A stretch of DNA of 8,845 nt from Megamonas sp. UBA1792 (GTDB lineage: Bacteria; Bacillota_C; Negativicutes; Selenomonadales; Selenomonadaceae): positions 1,551-10,395 of the forward strand of contig DCFY01000150.1 of assembly GCA_002315155.1 (NCBI GenBank), written 5' to 3'. Position 1 is the first letter of the stretch. Each line of letters starts with the position of its first letter. The notes under the pieces were generated by a model. That model ran no database searches. It worked only from the letters and a program-made list of their open reading frames with translations, and was not told the DNA's origin. Made by a program: the position numbers and the translations under genes. This document shows positions 1 through 6,016 of this stretch, piece after piece.

Positions 1-360
1 TTTTTGGCACAGAATGAAAAAGGCAAGGCATTGTATCATTCTTTACTCAATGCAGATATGACAGGTATTCAGGACCCGGCACATAATATGAATTTTGAAC
101 TTTATGCAAAAGCAGAAACGAAGGCTACGGGAATCCAACATGCGTTGGATTATTTGTCTATTCCGGTAGCGGACAGCTTTGCTTTTGGTGACGGAGAGAA
201 TGATCGGGAAATGATGCGTGCCGTAGGCTGTAGCTTTGCTATGGGGAATGCGCAGATGTCACTAAAAGAACTTGCCAATTATACAGTTGATTCTGTTGGG
301 AATGATGGCGTTGCTGAAGGGATTGGCAGATATATTTTAAATAAAACGTATAATGAATAA
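1..360 (+). CDS. Cof-type HAD-superfamily phosphatase, C-terminal part (5' end outside window)
   Basis: The reading frame is open to the left edge (Phe-Leu-Ala-Gln), so the Leu codon at position 4 is internal and not a start. The visible 119 residues are the C-terminal part of a Cof/YidA-like haloacid-dehalogenase hydrolase. GDGEND (Asp at about residues 64 and 68) is HAD motif IV, which binds Mg2+. The lysine in ETKATGI (about residue 41) fits motif III just before the helix that precedes it. The following MGNA and the VDSVGNDGVAEGI tail are typical of the Cof subfamily. Family members are cytosolic, Mg-dependent phosphatases of sugar phosphates, FMN or other small phosphoesters; the substrate cannot be told from this fragment. 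The nucleophile Asp motif and cap domain lie upstream of the window. No hairpin terminator is visible between its stop and the next promoter. Family assignment is secure, substrate unknown. Confidence 0.9.
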   Translation, partial: FLAQNEKGKALYHSLLNADMTGIQDPAHNMNFELYAKAETKATGIQHALDYLSIPVADSFAFGDGENDREMMRAVGCSFAMGNAQMSLKELANYTVDSVGNDGVAEGIGRYILNKTYNE

Positions 361-393
361 TATATTTTATGATAGATGAAAATGGTTATTTAA

Positions 394-422
394 TTGACAT
401 TTAAACGTAAAAATTTTATACT
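394..422 (+). promoter_or_regulatory. Sigma-A-type promoter of the mazEF pair
   Basis: A perfect -35 box TTGACA (394-399) lies 17 bp from a -10 box TATACT (417-422). This predicts transcription starting near 429, about 30 nt before the antitoxin ATG. It is the best promoter match in the window. A 7+4+7 inverted repeat surrounds the -10 box (separate entry). Confidence 0.85.
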
Positions 423-429
423 TAAAATT
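412..429. promoter_or_regulatory. Candidate autoregulatory operator over the mazEF -10 box
   Basis: AATTTTA (412-418) and TAAAATT (423-429) are perfect inverted repeats separated by TACT, so the dyad covers the -10 box TATACT and reaches the predicted start site. Ribbon-helix-helix antitoxins commonly repress their own promoter by binding such dyads, and the first gene downstream encodes one. The repeat is seen directly; its role as an operator is inferred. AT-rich promoter sequence can form short dyads by chance. Confidence 0.5.
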
Positions 430-460
430 GTATTTGATAAATATCTGCGGGGGTGTATGA

Positions 461-706
461 ATGACTGAGTTGAAACGGATTATGATTAGTATACCGGAAA
501 GAATGCTGGAAGAAATTGACTCTTTTGCAGCAACGGAAAAATTAAGCCGCAGTCAGTTTGTTCGTGATGCAATGGGAAATTATATCGAAGACTGTAAGCA
601 TCGTGCTTTTATTGAGAATATGAAGCGCGGTTATGAAGAGATGGCAGCGATTAATTTAACTTTAGCGGAAGAGGGTTTATTTGCTGAGATGGCAGGACGT
701 GAATAG
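461..706 (+). CDS. Ribbon-helix-helix antitoxin, EndoAI/MazE type
   Basis: This 81-residue protein resembles EndoAI (YdcD), the antitoxin of Bacillus EndoA. The N-terminus (residues 3-50) is a MetJ/CopG ribbon-helix-helix DNA-binding and dimerisation domain: a beta strand KRIMISIPE, then two helices with the turn [10 protein letters not shown]. The C-terminal stretch [22 protein letters not shown] (given here as its key pattern: RGY, EMA, INL, AE) matches the EndoAI segment that wraps around the toxin and blocks its active site. Translation starts at ATG 461, behind a G-rich ribosome site (449-455). One base separates its stop from the toxin ATG, so the two are translationally coupled. This protein is expected to neutralise the toxin and, through the RHH domain, may repress the promoter just upstream. 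In Bacillus the pair follows alr; here it follows a HAD phosphatase. Confidence 0.9.
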   Translation: MTELKRIMISIPERMLEEIDSFAATEKLSRSQFVRDAMGNYIEDCKHRAFIENMKRGYEEMAAINLTLAEEGLFAEMAGRE

Positions 707-707
707 T

Positions 708-1058
708 ATGCTTGTAAAGCGCGGGGAAGTCTACTATGCAAATCTGAGCCCTGTTGTGGGATCCGAACAAGGAGGGTTACGCCCAGTTCTTATTATACAA
801 AATGATGTAGGAAACAGGTATAGTCCTACGGTTATTGTTGCGGCTATTACAGCACAGATATCAAAAGGAAAGCTTCCTATACACGTGGAACTTCCAGCAA
901 AGGAATGCCAGCTTGGACGGGATTCAGTGGTTTTGCTGGAACAACTCCGTACGCTTGATAAGCACAGATTAAAGGAAAAAATTACGGTGCTGCAGGAGAA
1001 GTATATGGTACAGGTCGATACAGCAATAGGTATTAGTGTTGGTCTTGTGCGATTTTAG
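708..1058 (+). CDS. mazF: MazF/PemK-family endoribonuclease toxin (EndoA-like)
   Basis: The 116-residue product starts at ATG 708, one base after the antitoxin stop. It has the exact length of Bacillus EndoA and follows it closely. The upstream in-frame TTG at 681 lies inside the antitoxin gene and is not the start. The N-terminal [21 protein letters not shown] is the family signature, followed by RPVLIIQND. Arg25 and Thr48 (in AAITAQ), the catalytic residues known from Bacillus MazF, are both present, so the toxin should be active. The later [15 protein letters not shown] segment matches the dimer and antitoxin-binding core. EndoA-type MazF proteins cut single-stranded mRNA at short specific sites (UACAU in B. 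subtilis); specificity here is not proven. An AGGA ribosome site at 694-697 lies inside the antitoxin gene. Confidence 0.95.
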   Translation: MLVKRGEVYYANLSPVVGSEQGGLRPVLIIQNDVGNRYSPTVIVAAITAQISKGKLPIHVELPAKECQLGRDSVVLLEQLRTLDKHRLKEKITVLQEKYMVQVDTAIGISVGLVRF

Positions 1059-1071
1059 ATGAATTTTGAAT

Positions 1072-1103
1072 GGGCAGGTACGTGTACTGCCTGTTTTGTT
1101 TTT
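1072..1103 (+). terminator. Intrinsic terminator of the mazEF operon
   Basis: GGCAG (1073-1077) pairs with CTGCC (1087-1091). A bulged G and two more A-T pairs inside the stem close on a CGTG loop. A T-rich run TTTTGTTTTT (1094-1103) follows at once. It sits 14 nt after the mazF stop and ends just before the AGGAGG site of the next gene. The stem is short, so readthrough into the next gene is possible, and no clear promoter is visible between the two. Confidence 0.65.
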
Positions 1104-1105
1104 AT

Positions 1106-1112
1106 AGGAGGA
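1106..1112 (+). promoter_or_regulatory. Ribosome binding site that fixes a TTG start at 1121
   Basis: AGGAGGA lies 8 nt before TTG 1121. It lies downstream of ATG 1070 and so cannot serve that codon. This decides the start of the metallo-hydrolase gene. Confidence 0.85.
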
Positions 1113-1120
1113 ATTTTGGC

Positions 1121-1999
1121 TTGAGGGATAAAATCGTATACATTACAGTATTGTTGCTTGTTGCAGCAACTGTACTCGGTGGTTGTGCGATAAGCAAGCC
1201 CTTTGAGACAAAAGCAGCTTTGCAGGAAAAACCGCTTTCTATAAAAATGCTGGATGTCGGTCAAGGCGATGCTTTATTGATTCGTACAGCAGAGCAGGTG
1301 ATTATAATTGATAGCGGTGATGTCGATGAAAGGCAGCGATTGCTGGCGATTTTAAAAAAGGAAGGTATCTCGACAATTGATAAACTCATTATTACACATC
1401 CACATGCAGATCATTTGGGTGGAGCTGATATGATTTTCAAAAACTTTATAGTAAAAGAAGTTTATGATAATGGGCAGATTACAAATACTAAGCTTTATCG
1501 TACTTATTTAAAGACCATCAAGATGAATAAAATTGCCTATAAACAGCTTTATGACGGAGATATACTTGATTTTGGCGGTGGAGTATCTTTTAAAGTGTTT
1601 AATCCGAGAAAAGAAATGATAAAGAACAGTGATAACCTTAATGGTAATTCGATTGTCGGAAAGTTGACTTACTGTAAGTTTTCGATGCTCTTTACAGGAG
1701 ACAGCGAAGCGGAGTCCGAAGAACTTATGCTGAAAACCTATGGAAAAGAGCTTAAGAGCGATATTTTAAAATCACCACATCATGGGAGTAAGACATCTTC
1801 CAATAGTAAGTATTTGAAGCTGGTGGCACCGGATGCGGTACTTATCTCATTGGGGGTGGGCAATGAATATGGACATCCTCATGAAGCTACATTACAAAAG
1901 TATAAAAAACTCAAGATGAAAATCTATCGTACCGATCAAAATGGAACGATCACGGTGCAAAGTGATGGAAAGACATATGATATAATAAAGGAGAAATAG
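1121..1999 (+). CDS. ComEC-like metallo-beta-lactamase-fold lipoprotein
   Basis: From TTG 1121 the product has 292 residues. It begins with a lipoprotein signal: MRDK, a hydrophobic stretch, then lipobox L19-G-G-C22, so it should be exported and anchored in a membrane by Cys22. The rest is an MBL-fold hydrolase of the ComEC/Rec2 C-terminal type: LDVGQGDA (44-51), IIIDSGD, the metal-binding H83-P-H-A-D-H88-L-G-G, NGNSIV, LFTGD (Asp184) and SPHHGS (His210, His211). Full ComEC is a large DNA-uptake channel; this protein is only the soluble domain plus a lipid anchor. Related domains are nucleases or phosphodiesterases, but the substrate is unknown. The in-frame ATG at 1070 would place the mazEF terminator inside the gene and blur the signal peptide. 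The DUF3006 gene follows after 3 nt, so the two are co-translated. Confidence 0.9.
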   Translation: MRDKIVYITVLLLVAATVLGGCAISKPFETKAALQEKPLSIKMLDVGQGDALLIRTAEQVIIIDSGDVDERQRLLAILKKEGISTIDKLIITHPHADHLGGADMIFKNFIVKEVYDNGQITNTKLYRTYLKTIKMNKIAYKQLYDGDILDFGGGVSFKVFNPRKEMIKNSDNLNGNSIVGKLTYCKFSMLFTGDSEAESEELMLKTYGKELKSDILKSPHHGSKTSSNSKYLKLVAPDAVLISLGVGNEYGHPHEATLQKYKKLKMKIYRTDQNGTITVQSDGKTYDIIKEK

Positions 2000-2002
2000 A
2001 AA

Positions 2003-2221
2003 ATGGTGCAGGCAGTTGTTGATCGGTTTGAAGGAAATAAAGCAGTGTTGCTTGTTGGTGAACTTGAGGATAGGGTTGTGTTTCCCAAAAAGTATTTACC
2101 AGAAAATATAAATGAAGGTGATTATTTAAAGTTGAAGATTGTCTATGATCTGGAAATGACACGGGCAGCGCGTAAAGAAGCGGAGAATCTTCAGCAAGGT
2201 TTGCAAGAAGATAATAAGTAG
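2003..2221 (+). CDS. DUF3006 family small protein
   Basis: A 72-residue protein with the DUF3006 pattern: VDRFEGNKAVLLV near the N-terminus, a beta-rich middle (EDRVVFPKKYLP, then EGDYLKLKI), and a charged helical tail with KEAENLQQ. It has no signal peptide or membrane segment, so it is predicted to be cytosolic. An AAAGGAG ribosome site (1987-1993) overlaps the end of the previous gene, and only 3 nt separate the two frames. DUF3006 genes often sit beside standalone ComEC-like MBL hydrolases, as here. The biochemical role of the family is not established, and I do not propose one. Family call is fairly secure, function unknown. Confidence 0.8.
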   Translation: MVQAVVDRFEGNKAVLLVGELEDRVVFPKKYLPENINEGDYLKLKIVYDLEMTRAARKEAENLQQGLQEDNK

Positions 2222-2286
2222 ACGTCAGATGATGGCATCAGTTGAAAACGTAATAGAGATATGGGGTATGGATAGGGGTGTTTGTT

Positions 2287-3342
2287 TTGCCAAAAAAGGT
2301 ATTTCTTTTTGTGTTGTTGATGTGTATGATTTTTGTTGAGGTAACTTGTTTTGCCAGTTCAAGGGGAAACTGTAGGATTAATCAGTTCCACTATGAGGTT
2401 GTAAAAAGTGAAGGGCAGCAGGATGTTCTGCGAATTGAGATTGGACTAAATAAGAACGATGCAGAGTACGATGTGCAGATAAATGATAAAAATCATCGGC
2501 AGCTTATTCTTAACTTGAAAAAAACAAAAATTGGCGAAGTTCGTCCAGATATTACTCTGGATGGAAAACTCGGCCGATATATGACACTTCGTCAGCAAGA
2601 TGAGTCAGATATGCAGGTTAAGATTATTGCAGCAAAGGATATTGAAAAGCAAAATTATAAGGTATATACTTTGCCAGAAGATGCAAAAACCCAAAAGCCT
2701 TTTCGTATTGTCATTGAAATTAATACGAGTGCTGTAAAAGCCGACGGTGCTGTTTCTGGAGTATCCGGAGAGGTTATTGTTCTTGATCCAGGCCATGGCG
2801 GCAGTGATTCAGGAGCAGTAGGACCCAATGGAATAATGGAAAAGGACGTTACACTTGCTGTAGCAAAAAAAGTAAAGAGAATATTGGAAGCTTCTGGTGC
2901 CCGTGTTGTTATGACACGAGAAGATGATCGGGATGTTTATGGCACAGATGCAACAGATCGTCAGGAGCTGCAGGCACGTGTTGATGTGGGTGCTCGGACG
3001 CCAGATATGAAAATATTTGTAAGTATACATGCAAACTCTTTTTCAAATCCACAGGCACATGGTACGGCAACGTATTATTATCCTAAAAATGACTATGATG
3101 CTCTTCTTGCACAGGATATACAGCATAGTGTGATTGAAAAGATAGGATTGCTTGATCGCGGGACGCCAGAAGCGAATTTTTATGTTATGAAGCATTCGAA
3201 CGTACCAGCTGTACTCGTGGAAATGGCATTTATATCAAATTATAATGAAGAATCATTGCTTGTATCAGAGAATTTTCAAAATAATATTGCTGTAGGCATT
3301 TGTAAAGGAATAGGAAAATTCTTTACGGATACAGGAATCTGA
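2287..3342 (+). CDS. N-acetylmuramoyl-L-alanine amidase (AMIN + Amidase_3), secreted
   Basis: The protein cleaves the bond between N-acetylmuramic acid and L-Ala in peptidoglycan and acts outside the cytoplasmic membrane. Numbering is from TTG 2287 (351 residues). Residues 1-24 form a signal peptide (MPKK, hydrophobic core, likely cut after CFA). Residues about 30-148 look like an AMIN domain, used to target septum or cell wall. Residues about 161-348 are a zinc-dependent Amidase_3 domain: VIVLDPGHGG (His170), MEKDVTL (Glu185), VSIHAN (His248) and the catalytic Glu312 in LVEMAFISN. All zinc and catalytic residues are present. GTG 2278 is a possible alternative start, adding three residues; TTG is preferred because AGGGGTG (2274-2280) is well placed and MPKK gives a cleaner signal. 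Its neighbours are DUF3006, 65 nt upstream, and the GerMN lipoprotein, 34 nt downstream, probably in the same operon. Confidence 0.92.
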   Translation: MPKKVFLFVLLMCMIFVEVTCFASSRGNCRINQFHYEVVKSEGQQDVLRIEIGLNKNDAEYDVQINDKNHRQLILNLKKTKIGEVRPDITLDGKLGRYMTLRQQDESDMQVKIIAAKDIEKQNYKVYTLPEDAKTQKPFRIVIEINTSAVKADGAVSGVSGEVIVLDPGHGGSDSGAVGPNGIMEKDVTLAVAKKVKRILEASGARVVMTREDDRDVYGTDATDRQELQARVDVGARTPDMKIFVSIHANSFSNPQAHGTATYYYPKNDYDALLAQDIQHSVIEKIGLLDRGTPEANFYVMKHSNVPAVLVEMAFISNYNEESLLVSENFQNNIAVGICKGIGKFFTDTGI

Positions 3343-3376
3343 GTGTAGAATGGAATAAAGAAGGGGTGGCAGAGAT

Positions 3377-3952
3377 ATGAGACGGAGTTTGAAGTTGATA
3401 GCTGTAGGATCAATGCTTATGGCTTTATTAATAAGTGCAGGATGTGATAAGGATACAAAAACAGTAGAGAACCAGAATTCTTCATCGGGTCAGCAAGTGC
3501 AGGAGAAAGATGCAGTAAAGAAGGACAATGAAAAGGTAACAGCACAAACAATGTCTATTAATGTATATTTCCCAAATGAAGATGGAACAAAGCTGATCGC
3601 TGTAAAGAAAAAGATCGAAACCGCAGATAAGTATACAGCAGCAATGCAGGCACTTATGGAAGGAACTGGAGATAAAAAGGAAGTCAGTATTATTCCGAAA
3701 GATGCAAAACTTAAAAGTGTAAAAGTTAAAGACGGTATAGCAAAGGTTGATTTCAGTAAAGAACTTGTAAAGAAGTTCACGGGCGGTTCGACAGGTGAAC
3801 TCATGCTTGTTGGATCGATTGTTGACACGCTTACGGAGTTTCCGGAAGTGAAGGCAGTACAGATACTCGTAGAAGGTAAATCGGTTGAAACTATTGCGGG
3901 GCACATGGATACAAGTGAGCCGCTGAAAAGAATGACGGAGTTTTTAAAGTAA
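3377..3952 (+). CDS. GerMN-domain lipoprotein
   Basis: The 191-residue product starts with MRRSLK, a hydrophobic stretch and lipobox I19-S-A-G-C23, so it should be lipid-anchored outside the cytoplasm. Residues 24-60 are a polar, Lys/Gln/Ser-rich linker. Residues about 60-185 form one GerMN domain: NVYFPNEDG, a YTAAMQALMEG helix, VKDGIAKVDFSKEL, GGSTGELMLVGSIVDTLTEFPEVKAVQILVEG. GerMN takes its name from GerM of spore germination, but single-domain lipoproteins are also widespread in non-sporulating bacteria, often beside amidases. A role in cell-wall turnover with the upstream amidase is inferred from the pairing. The start ATG 3377 has a strong AAGGGGTGG site (3361-3369). No other sporulation gene is in the window, so this gene alone does not show spore formation. 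Confidence 0.88.
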   Translation: MRRSLKLIAVGSMLMALLISAGCDKDTKTVENQNSSSGQQVQEKDAVKKDNEKVTAQTMSINVYFPNEDGTKLIAVKKKIETADKYTAAMQALMEGTGDKKEVSIIPKDAKLKSVKVKDGIAKVDFSKELVKKFTGGSTGELMLVGSIVDTLTEFPEVKAVQILVEGKSVETIAGHMDTSEPLKRMTEFLK

Positions 3953-3958
3953 GAGCTA

Positions 3959-3987
3959 TTGCAATATCTAGGTGAGTTTGTTAGAAT
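3959..3987 (+). promoter_or_regulatory. Extended -10 promoter of the thiC transcript
   Basis: TTGCAA (3959-3964) lies 17 bp from TAGAAT (3982-3987). TG at 3979-3980, one base before the -10 box, gives an extended -10 element. The start site would be near 3994, about 17 nt ahead of the riboswitch aptamer, which is the expected layout. Confidence 0.65.
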
Positions 3988-4010
3988 AATACATAGAGAA
4001 TTTCATATTT

Positions 4011-4090
4011 TCCACTGGGGGAGCGAAAGCTGAGAGATGAAGAGTCGACCCTTGGAACCTGTTTGGGTAATACCTGCGTAGGGAAGTGGT
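4011..4090 (+). promoter_or_regulatory. TPP riboswitch aptamer (THI element)
   Basis: The conserved THI-box parts appear in order. P1 is CCACT (4012-4016) with AGTGG (4085-4089). The first arm carries GCTGAGAG (4029-4036), holding the CUGAGA core that binds the pyrimidine part of TPP. The second arm holds GACCC, TTGGAACCTG, then GGGTAATACC, TGCGTAGGGA, whose core binds the pyrophosphate. It lies between a promoter and thiC, the classic target. TPP binding stabilises P1, which shuts off the gene through the terminator just downstream. Confidence 0.97.
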
Positions 4091-4139
4091 GGTTTTGTTT
4101 GTTGAGCCATCCTGTTTATATGCTGGATGGCTTATTTTT
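4088..4139 (+). terminator. Riboswitch expression platform: antiterminator / intrinsic terminator
   Basis: Terminator: AGCCATCC (4105-4112) pairs perfectly with GGATGGCT (4125-4132) around a 12-nt loop, followed by TATTTTT (4133-4139). Antiterminator: GGTGGTT (4088-4094) can pair with AGCCATC (4105-4111) in seven pairs, two of them G-U. It uses the last two bases of P1 (4088-4089) and the left arm of the terminator, so the two states exclude each other. With TPP bound, P1 holds 4085-4089, the antiterminator cannot form and transcription stops. Without TPP, thiC is transcribed. Confidence 0.85.
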
Positions 4140-4163
4140 GTATAATTTTAAGGAGGGTTTGTA

Positions 4164-5471
4164 ATGGCAACACAGATGCAATTAGCTCGTCAGGGAAAAA
4201 TAACGGATGCCATGAAGATTGTTGCAGCACAGGAAAAGATGGACGTAGAAGTCCTGCGTGAACGCGTAGCAAGGGGAACAGTTGCGATATGTGCAAATGT
4301 AAATCATAAATCGCTTATACCTCGTGGTGTTGGTGAAGGCCTGTCGACGAAGGTTAATGCGAATATTGGTACATCAAGCACATTTCCGAATATCGAACCG
4401 GAGCTTTTGAAGCTTGATGAAGCAATAAAATGCGGCGCAGATGCCGTAATGGATCTGAGTACAGGGGATAATATAGATTTATCGAGGCAACGGATTATTG
4501 AACGTTCAACAATCATGGTTGGAACCGTACCAATTTATCAGGCAACTGTACGTGCTATTAAGGAACATGGTGCAGTTGTTGACATGACAGCAGAAGATCT
4601 TTTGGAAACCATTGAAGAACAGGCACGTGACGGTGCTGACTTCATGACAATTCATTGTGGTGTAACAATGGAAGCAATTAATCGTATGCGCGAAGAAGAT
4701 CGTGTAATGGATGTTGTAAGCCGCGGAGGTTCCTTTATTACAGGATGGATACTGCATAATAACAAAGAAAATCCTCTTTATGAAAACTATGATAAAATTC
4801 TTGACATCTGCGAAAAATATGATGTAACAATAAGTCTTGGCGATGGTCTGCGCCCAGGCTGCCTTGCGGATGCGACTGACAGAGCACAGATACAGGAGCT
4901 TATTACACTTGGTGAGCTTACAGATCGTGCATGGAAACGTGGTGTTCAGGTCATTGTCGAAGGACCTGGGCATGTACCATATGATCAGATTGAGGCGAAT
5001 ATAAAGCTGCAAAAACAGCTCTGTCATAATGCGCCGTTTTATGTGTTGGGACCACTTGTAACGGATATTGCGCCAGGATATGATCATATTACGGCAGCTA
5101 TCGGCGGTACGCTTGCGGCGGCAAGCGGTGCGGATTTTCTTTGTTATGTAACACCAGCAGAACATCTTGCATTACCGACAATCGAGGATGTTCATGAAGG
5201 TGTCATCACGTGCCGTATTGCAGCGCATGCTGCGGATATTGTAAAAGGTATTCCCGGCGCAAAAGAATGGGATCGTAAGATGGCAAAAGCACGTAAGGTC
5301 CTTGACTGGAAAGCACAGCTTGATCTTGCGATTGATTCGGAAAAGGCGACAGTAAAACGTGGTGCTCGTAACAATGCTGGAGAGGAAGCCTGTTCAATGT
5401 GTGGCGATTATTGTGCAGTTAAAATTGTTGGACAATATTTGAAGAAGCCGGCGGCACCTTGTAATGATTAA
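4164..5471 (+). CDS. thiC: Phosphomethylpyrimidine synthase ThiC (short form)
   Basis: ThiC is a radical-SAM enzyme that rearranges aminoimidazole ribotide into hydroxymethylpyrimidine phosphate, the pyrimidine half of thiamin. The 435-residue product lacks the long N-terminal region of the roughly 600-residue enterobacterial and Bacillus form, as do other short ThiC proteins. Family blocks in order are ANVNHKSLIP and TKVNANIGTS (44-71), HCGVT (164-168), SRGGS (186-190), GDGLRPG (226-232), EGPGHVP (266-272) and a YVTPAEHLALP block. The C-terminal cluster motif is C410-x2-C413-x3-C417, one residue shorter than the CX2CX4C usually quoted. The start ATG 4164 has AGGAGGG 6 nt upstream. Anaerobic benzimidazole synthases of the BzaA/B/F type are close paralogues, but the TPP riboswitch points to thiamin synthesis. 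No other thi gene is adjacent. No hairpin terminator follows. Confidence 0.95.
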   Translation: MATQMQLARQGKITDAMKIVAAQEKMDVEVLRERVARGTVAICANVNHKSLIPRGVGEGLSTKVNANIGTSSTFPNIEPELLKLDEAIKCGADAVMDLSTGDNIDLSRQRIIERSTIMVGTVPIYQATVRAIKEHGAVVDMTAEDLLETIEEQARDGADFMTIHCGVTMEAINRMREEDRVMDVVSRGGSFITGWILHNNKENPLYENYDKILDICEKYDVTISLGDGLRPGCLADATDRAQIQELITLGELTDRAWKRGVQVIVEGPGHVPYDQIEANIKLQKQLCHNAPFYVLGPLVTDIAPGYDHITAAIGGTLAAASGADFLCYVTPAEHLALPTIEDVHEGVITCRIAAHAADIVKGIPGAKEWDRKMAKARKVLDWKAQLDLAIDSEKATVKRGARNNAGEEACSMCGDYCAVKIVGQYLKKPAAPCND

Positions 5472-5572
5472 ATAAAATTTTCTAAAATAGTCCGTTAAAA
5501 AAAGGGGTTTTATAACTTATCGCGAAATAAATATATATGGCAGAAGAATAGAGCTCGTTGGGAGGTAATGTT

Positions 5573-5953
5573 ATGGGAAAAATCCAGAAAATTCTTGTCC
5601 CGGTTGATGGATCCGTTAATGGATGCAAAGCGGTTGATGAAGCCATTTTCTTTGCACAGAAATGCAATGCAGATTTGGATTTTGTTTATGTGGCAAGTAA
5701 TATAAACAAAGATATTCCAAGTCATATTGTATTTGACCGCATTTGGGAAAAGGTTCCGCAGGAAATCAAAGCTGAAAAGCATGTGGAAACGGGTAATATT
5801 CCAAAAGCAATTCTCAAGGTTGCTCGGGAAAAGCAAAGTGATATCATCATTATGGGAAGCCGTGGACTAGGACTTTTCAAGGGCGCACTTATTGGTAGTG
5901 TAAGCCAGAAGGTTGTTGAAGAATCACCAATTCCGGTTATGGTAATTAAATAA
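5573..5953 (+). CDS. Universal stress protein (UspA family, ATP-binding type)
   Basis: From ATG 5573, behind GGAGGT (5561-5566, 6 nt spacer), the product has 126 residues. The in-frame TTG at 5558 lies ahead of that site and is not used. A single Usp domain is present: KILVPVDGS (Asp12) at the N-terminus and the nucleotide-binding G95-x2-G98-x9-G108-S109 near the C-terminus, ending in SPIPVMVIK. This motif marks the ATP-binding class (MJ0577-like) rather than the UspA class that lacks it. The middle part is shorter than in typical 140-150-residue members. Such cytosolic dimers are linked to stress survival in general; no specific role can be read from sequence. It lies 101 nt after thiC in a gap without a convincing promoter or terminator, and its own strong terminator follows directly. 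Confidence 0.92.
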   Translation: MGKIQKILVPVDGSVNGCKAVDEAIFFAQKCNADLDFVYVASNINKDIPSHIVFDRIWEKVPQEIKAEKHVETGNIPKAILKVAREKQSDIIIMGSRGLGLFKGALIGSVSQKVVEESPIPVMVIK

Positions 5954-5958
5954 GCAAT

Positions 5959-6014
5959 AAAAATTGCTACAGCTTTATGTGTATATTACACATATTAGGC
6001 TGTAGCAATTTTTT
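5959..6014. terminator. Long hairpin terminator after the Usp gene, possibly bidirectional
   Basis: AAATTGCTACAGC (5961-5973) pairs without mismatch with GCTGTAGCAATTT (5999-6011); two further A-T pairs outside (5959-5960 with 6012-6013) make 15 bp. A second stem ATGTGT (5977-5982) / ACACAT (5988-5993) sits in the loop. A run of six T (6009-6014) ends it on the plus strand. The minus strand reads TTTTTATT after the same stem, so it may also stop transcription from rubrerythrin. Confidence 0.9.
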
Positions 6015-6016
6015 GT

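Noticed and set aside
429..1058. Absence of UACAU, the B. subtilis MazF cut site, from the mazEF transcript
   Set aside because: I found none by eye, but fewer than one is expected by chance in 630 nt, so the absence carries no weight.
2230..2272. Palindrome TGATGGCATCA (2230-2240) and TTGAAA (2242-2247) as operator or promoter for the amidase
   Set aside because: The dyad has a single-base centre, so it is no hairpin. No good -10 box lies 16-18 bp after TTGAAA. Read-through from the MBL/DUF3006 genes is simpler.
3482..3906. Two overlapping minus-strand open frames within the GerMN gene
   Set aside because: Antisense shadows in two frames at the same place with low-complexity products; the plus strand carries a clear lipoprotein gene.
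4141..4146. TATAAT right after the riboswitch terminator, as a second thiC promoter
   Set aside because: No -35 box at 16-18 bp (ATATGC at 4118-4123) and a TG directly adjacent rather than one base away. It would also bypass riboswitch control. Probably chance in AT-rich sequence.
4506..5165. Long open frame on the minus strand (219 codons) inside thiC
   Set aside because: It lies entirely antisense to a well-conserved gene, its product is rich in Cys/Ile/Phe with no family motif, and it has no ribosome site.
5472..5572. Promoter or terminator in the thiC-usp gap
   Set aside because: AT-rich with TATATA-like strings, but no pair of boxes at sensible spacing beyond a weak TTTATA, and no stable stem before a T run.
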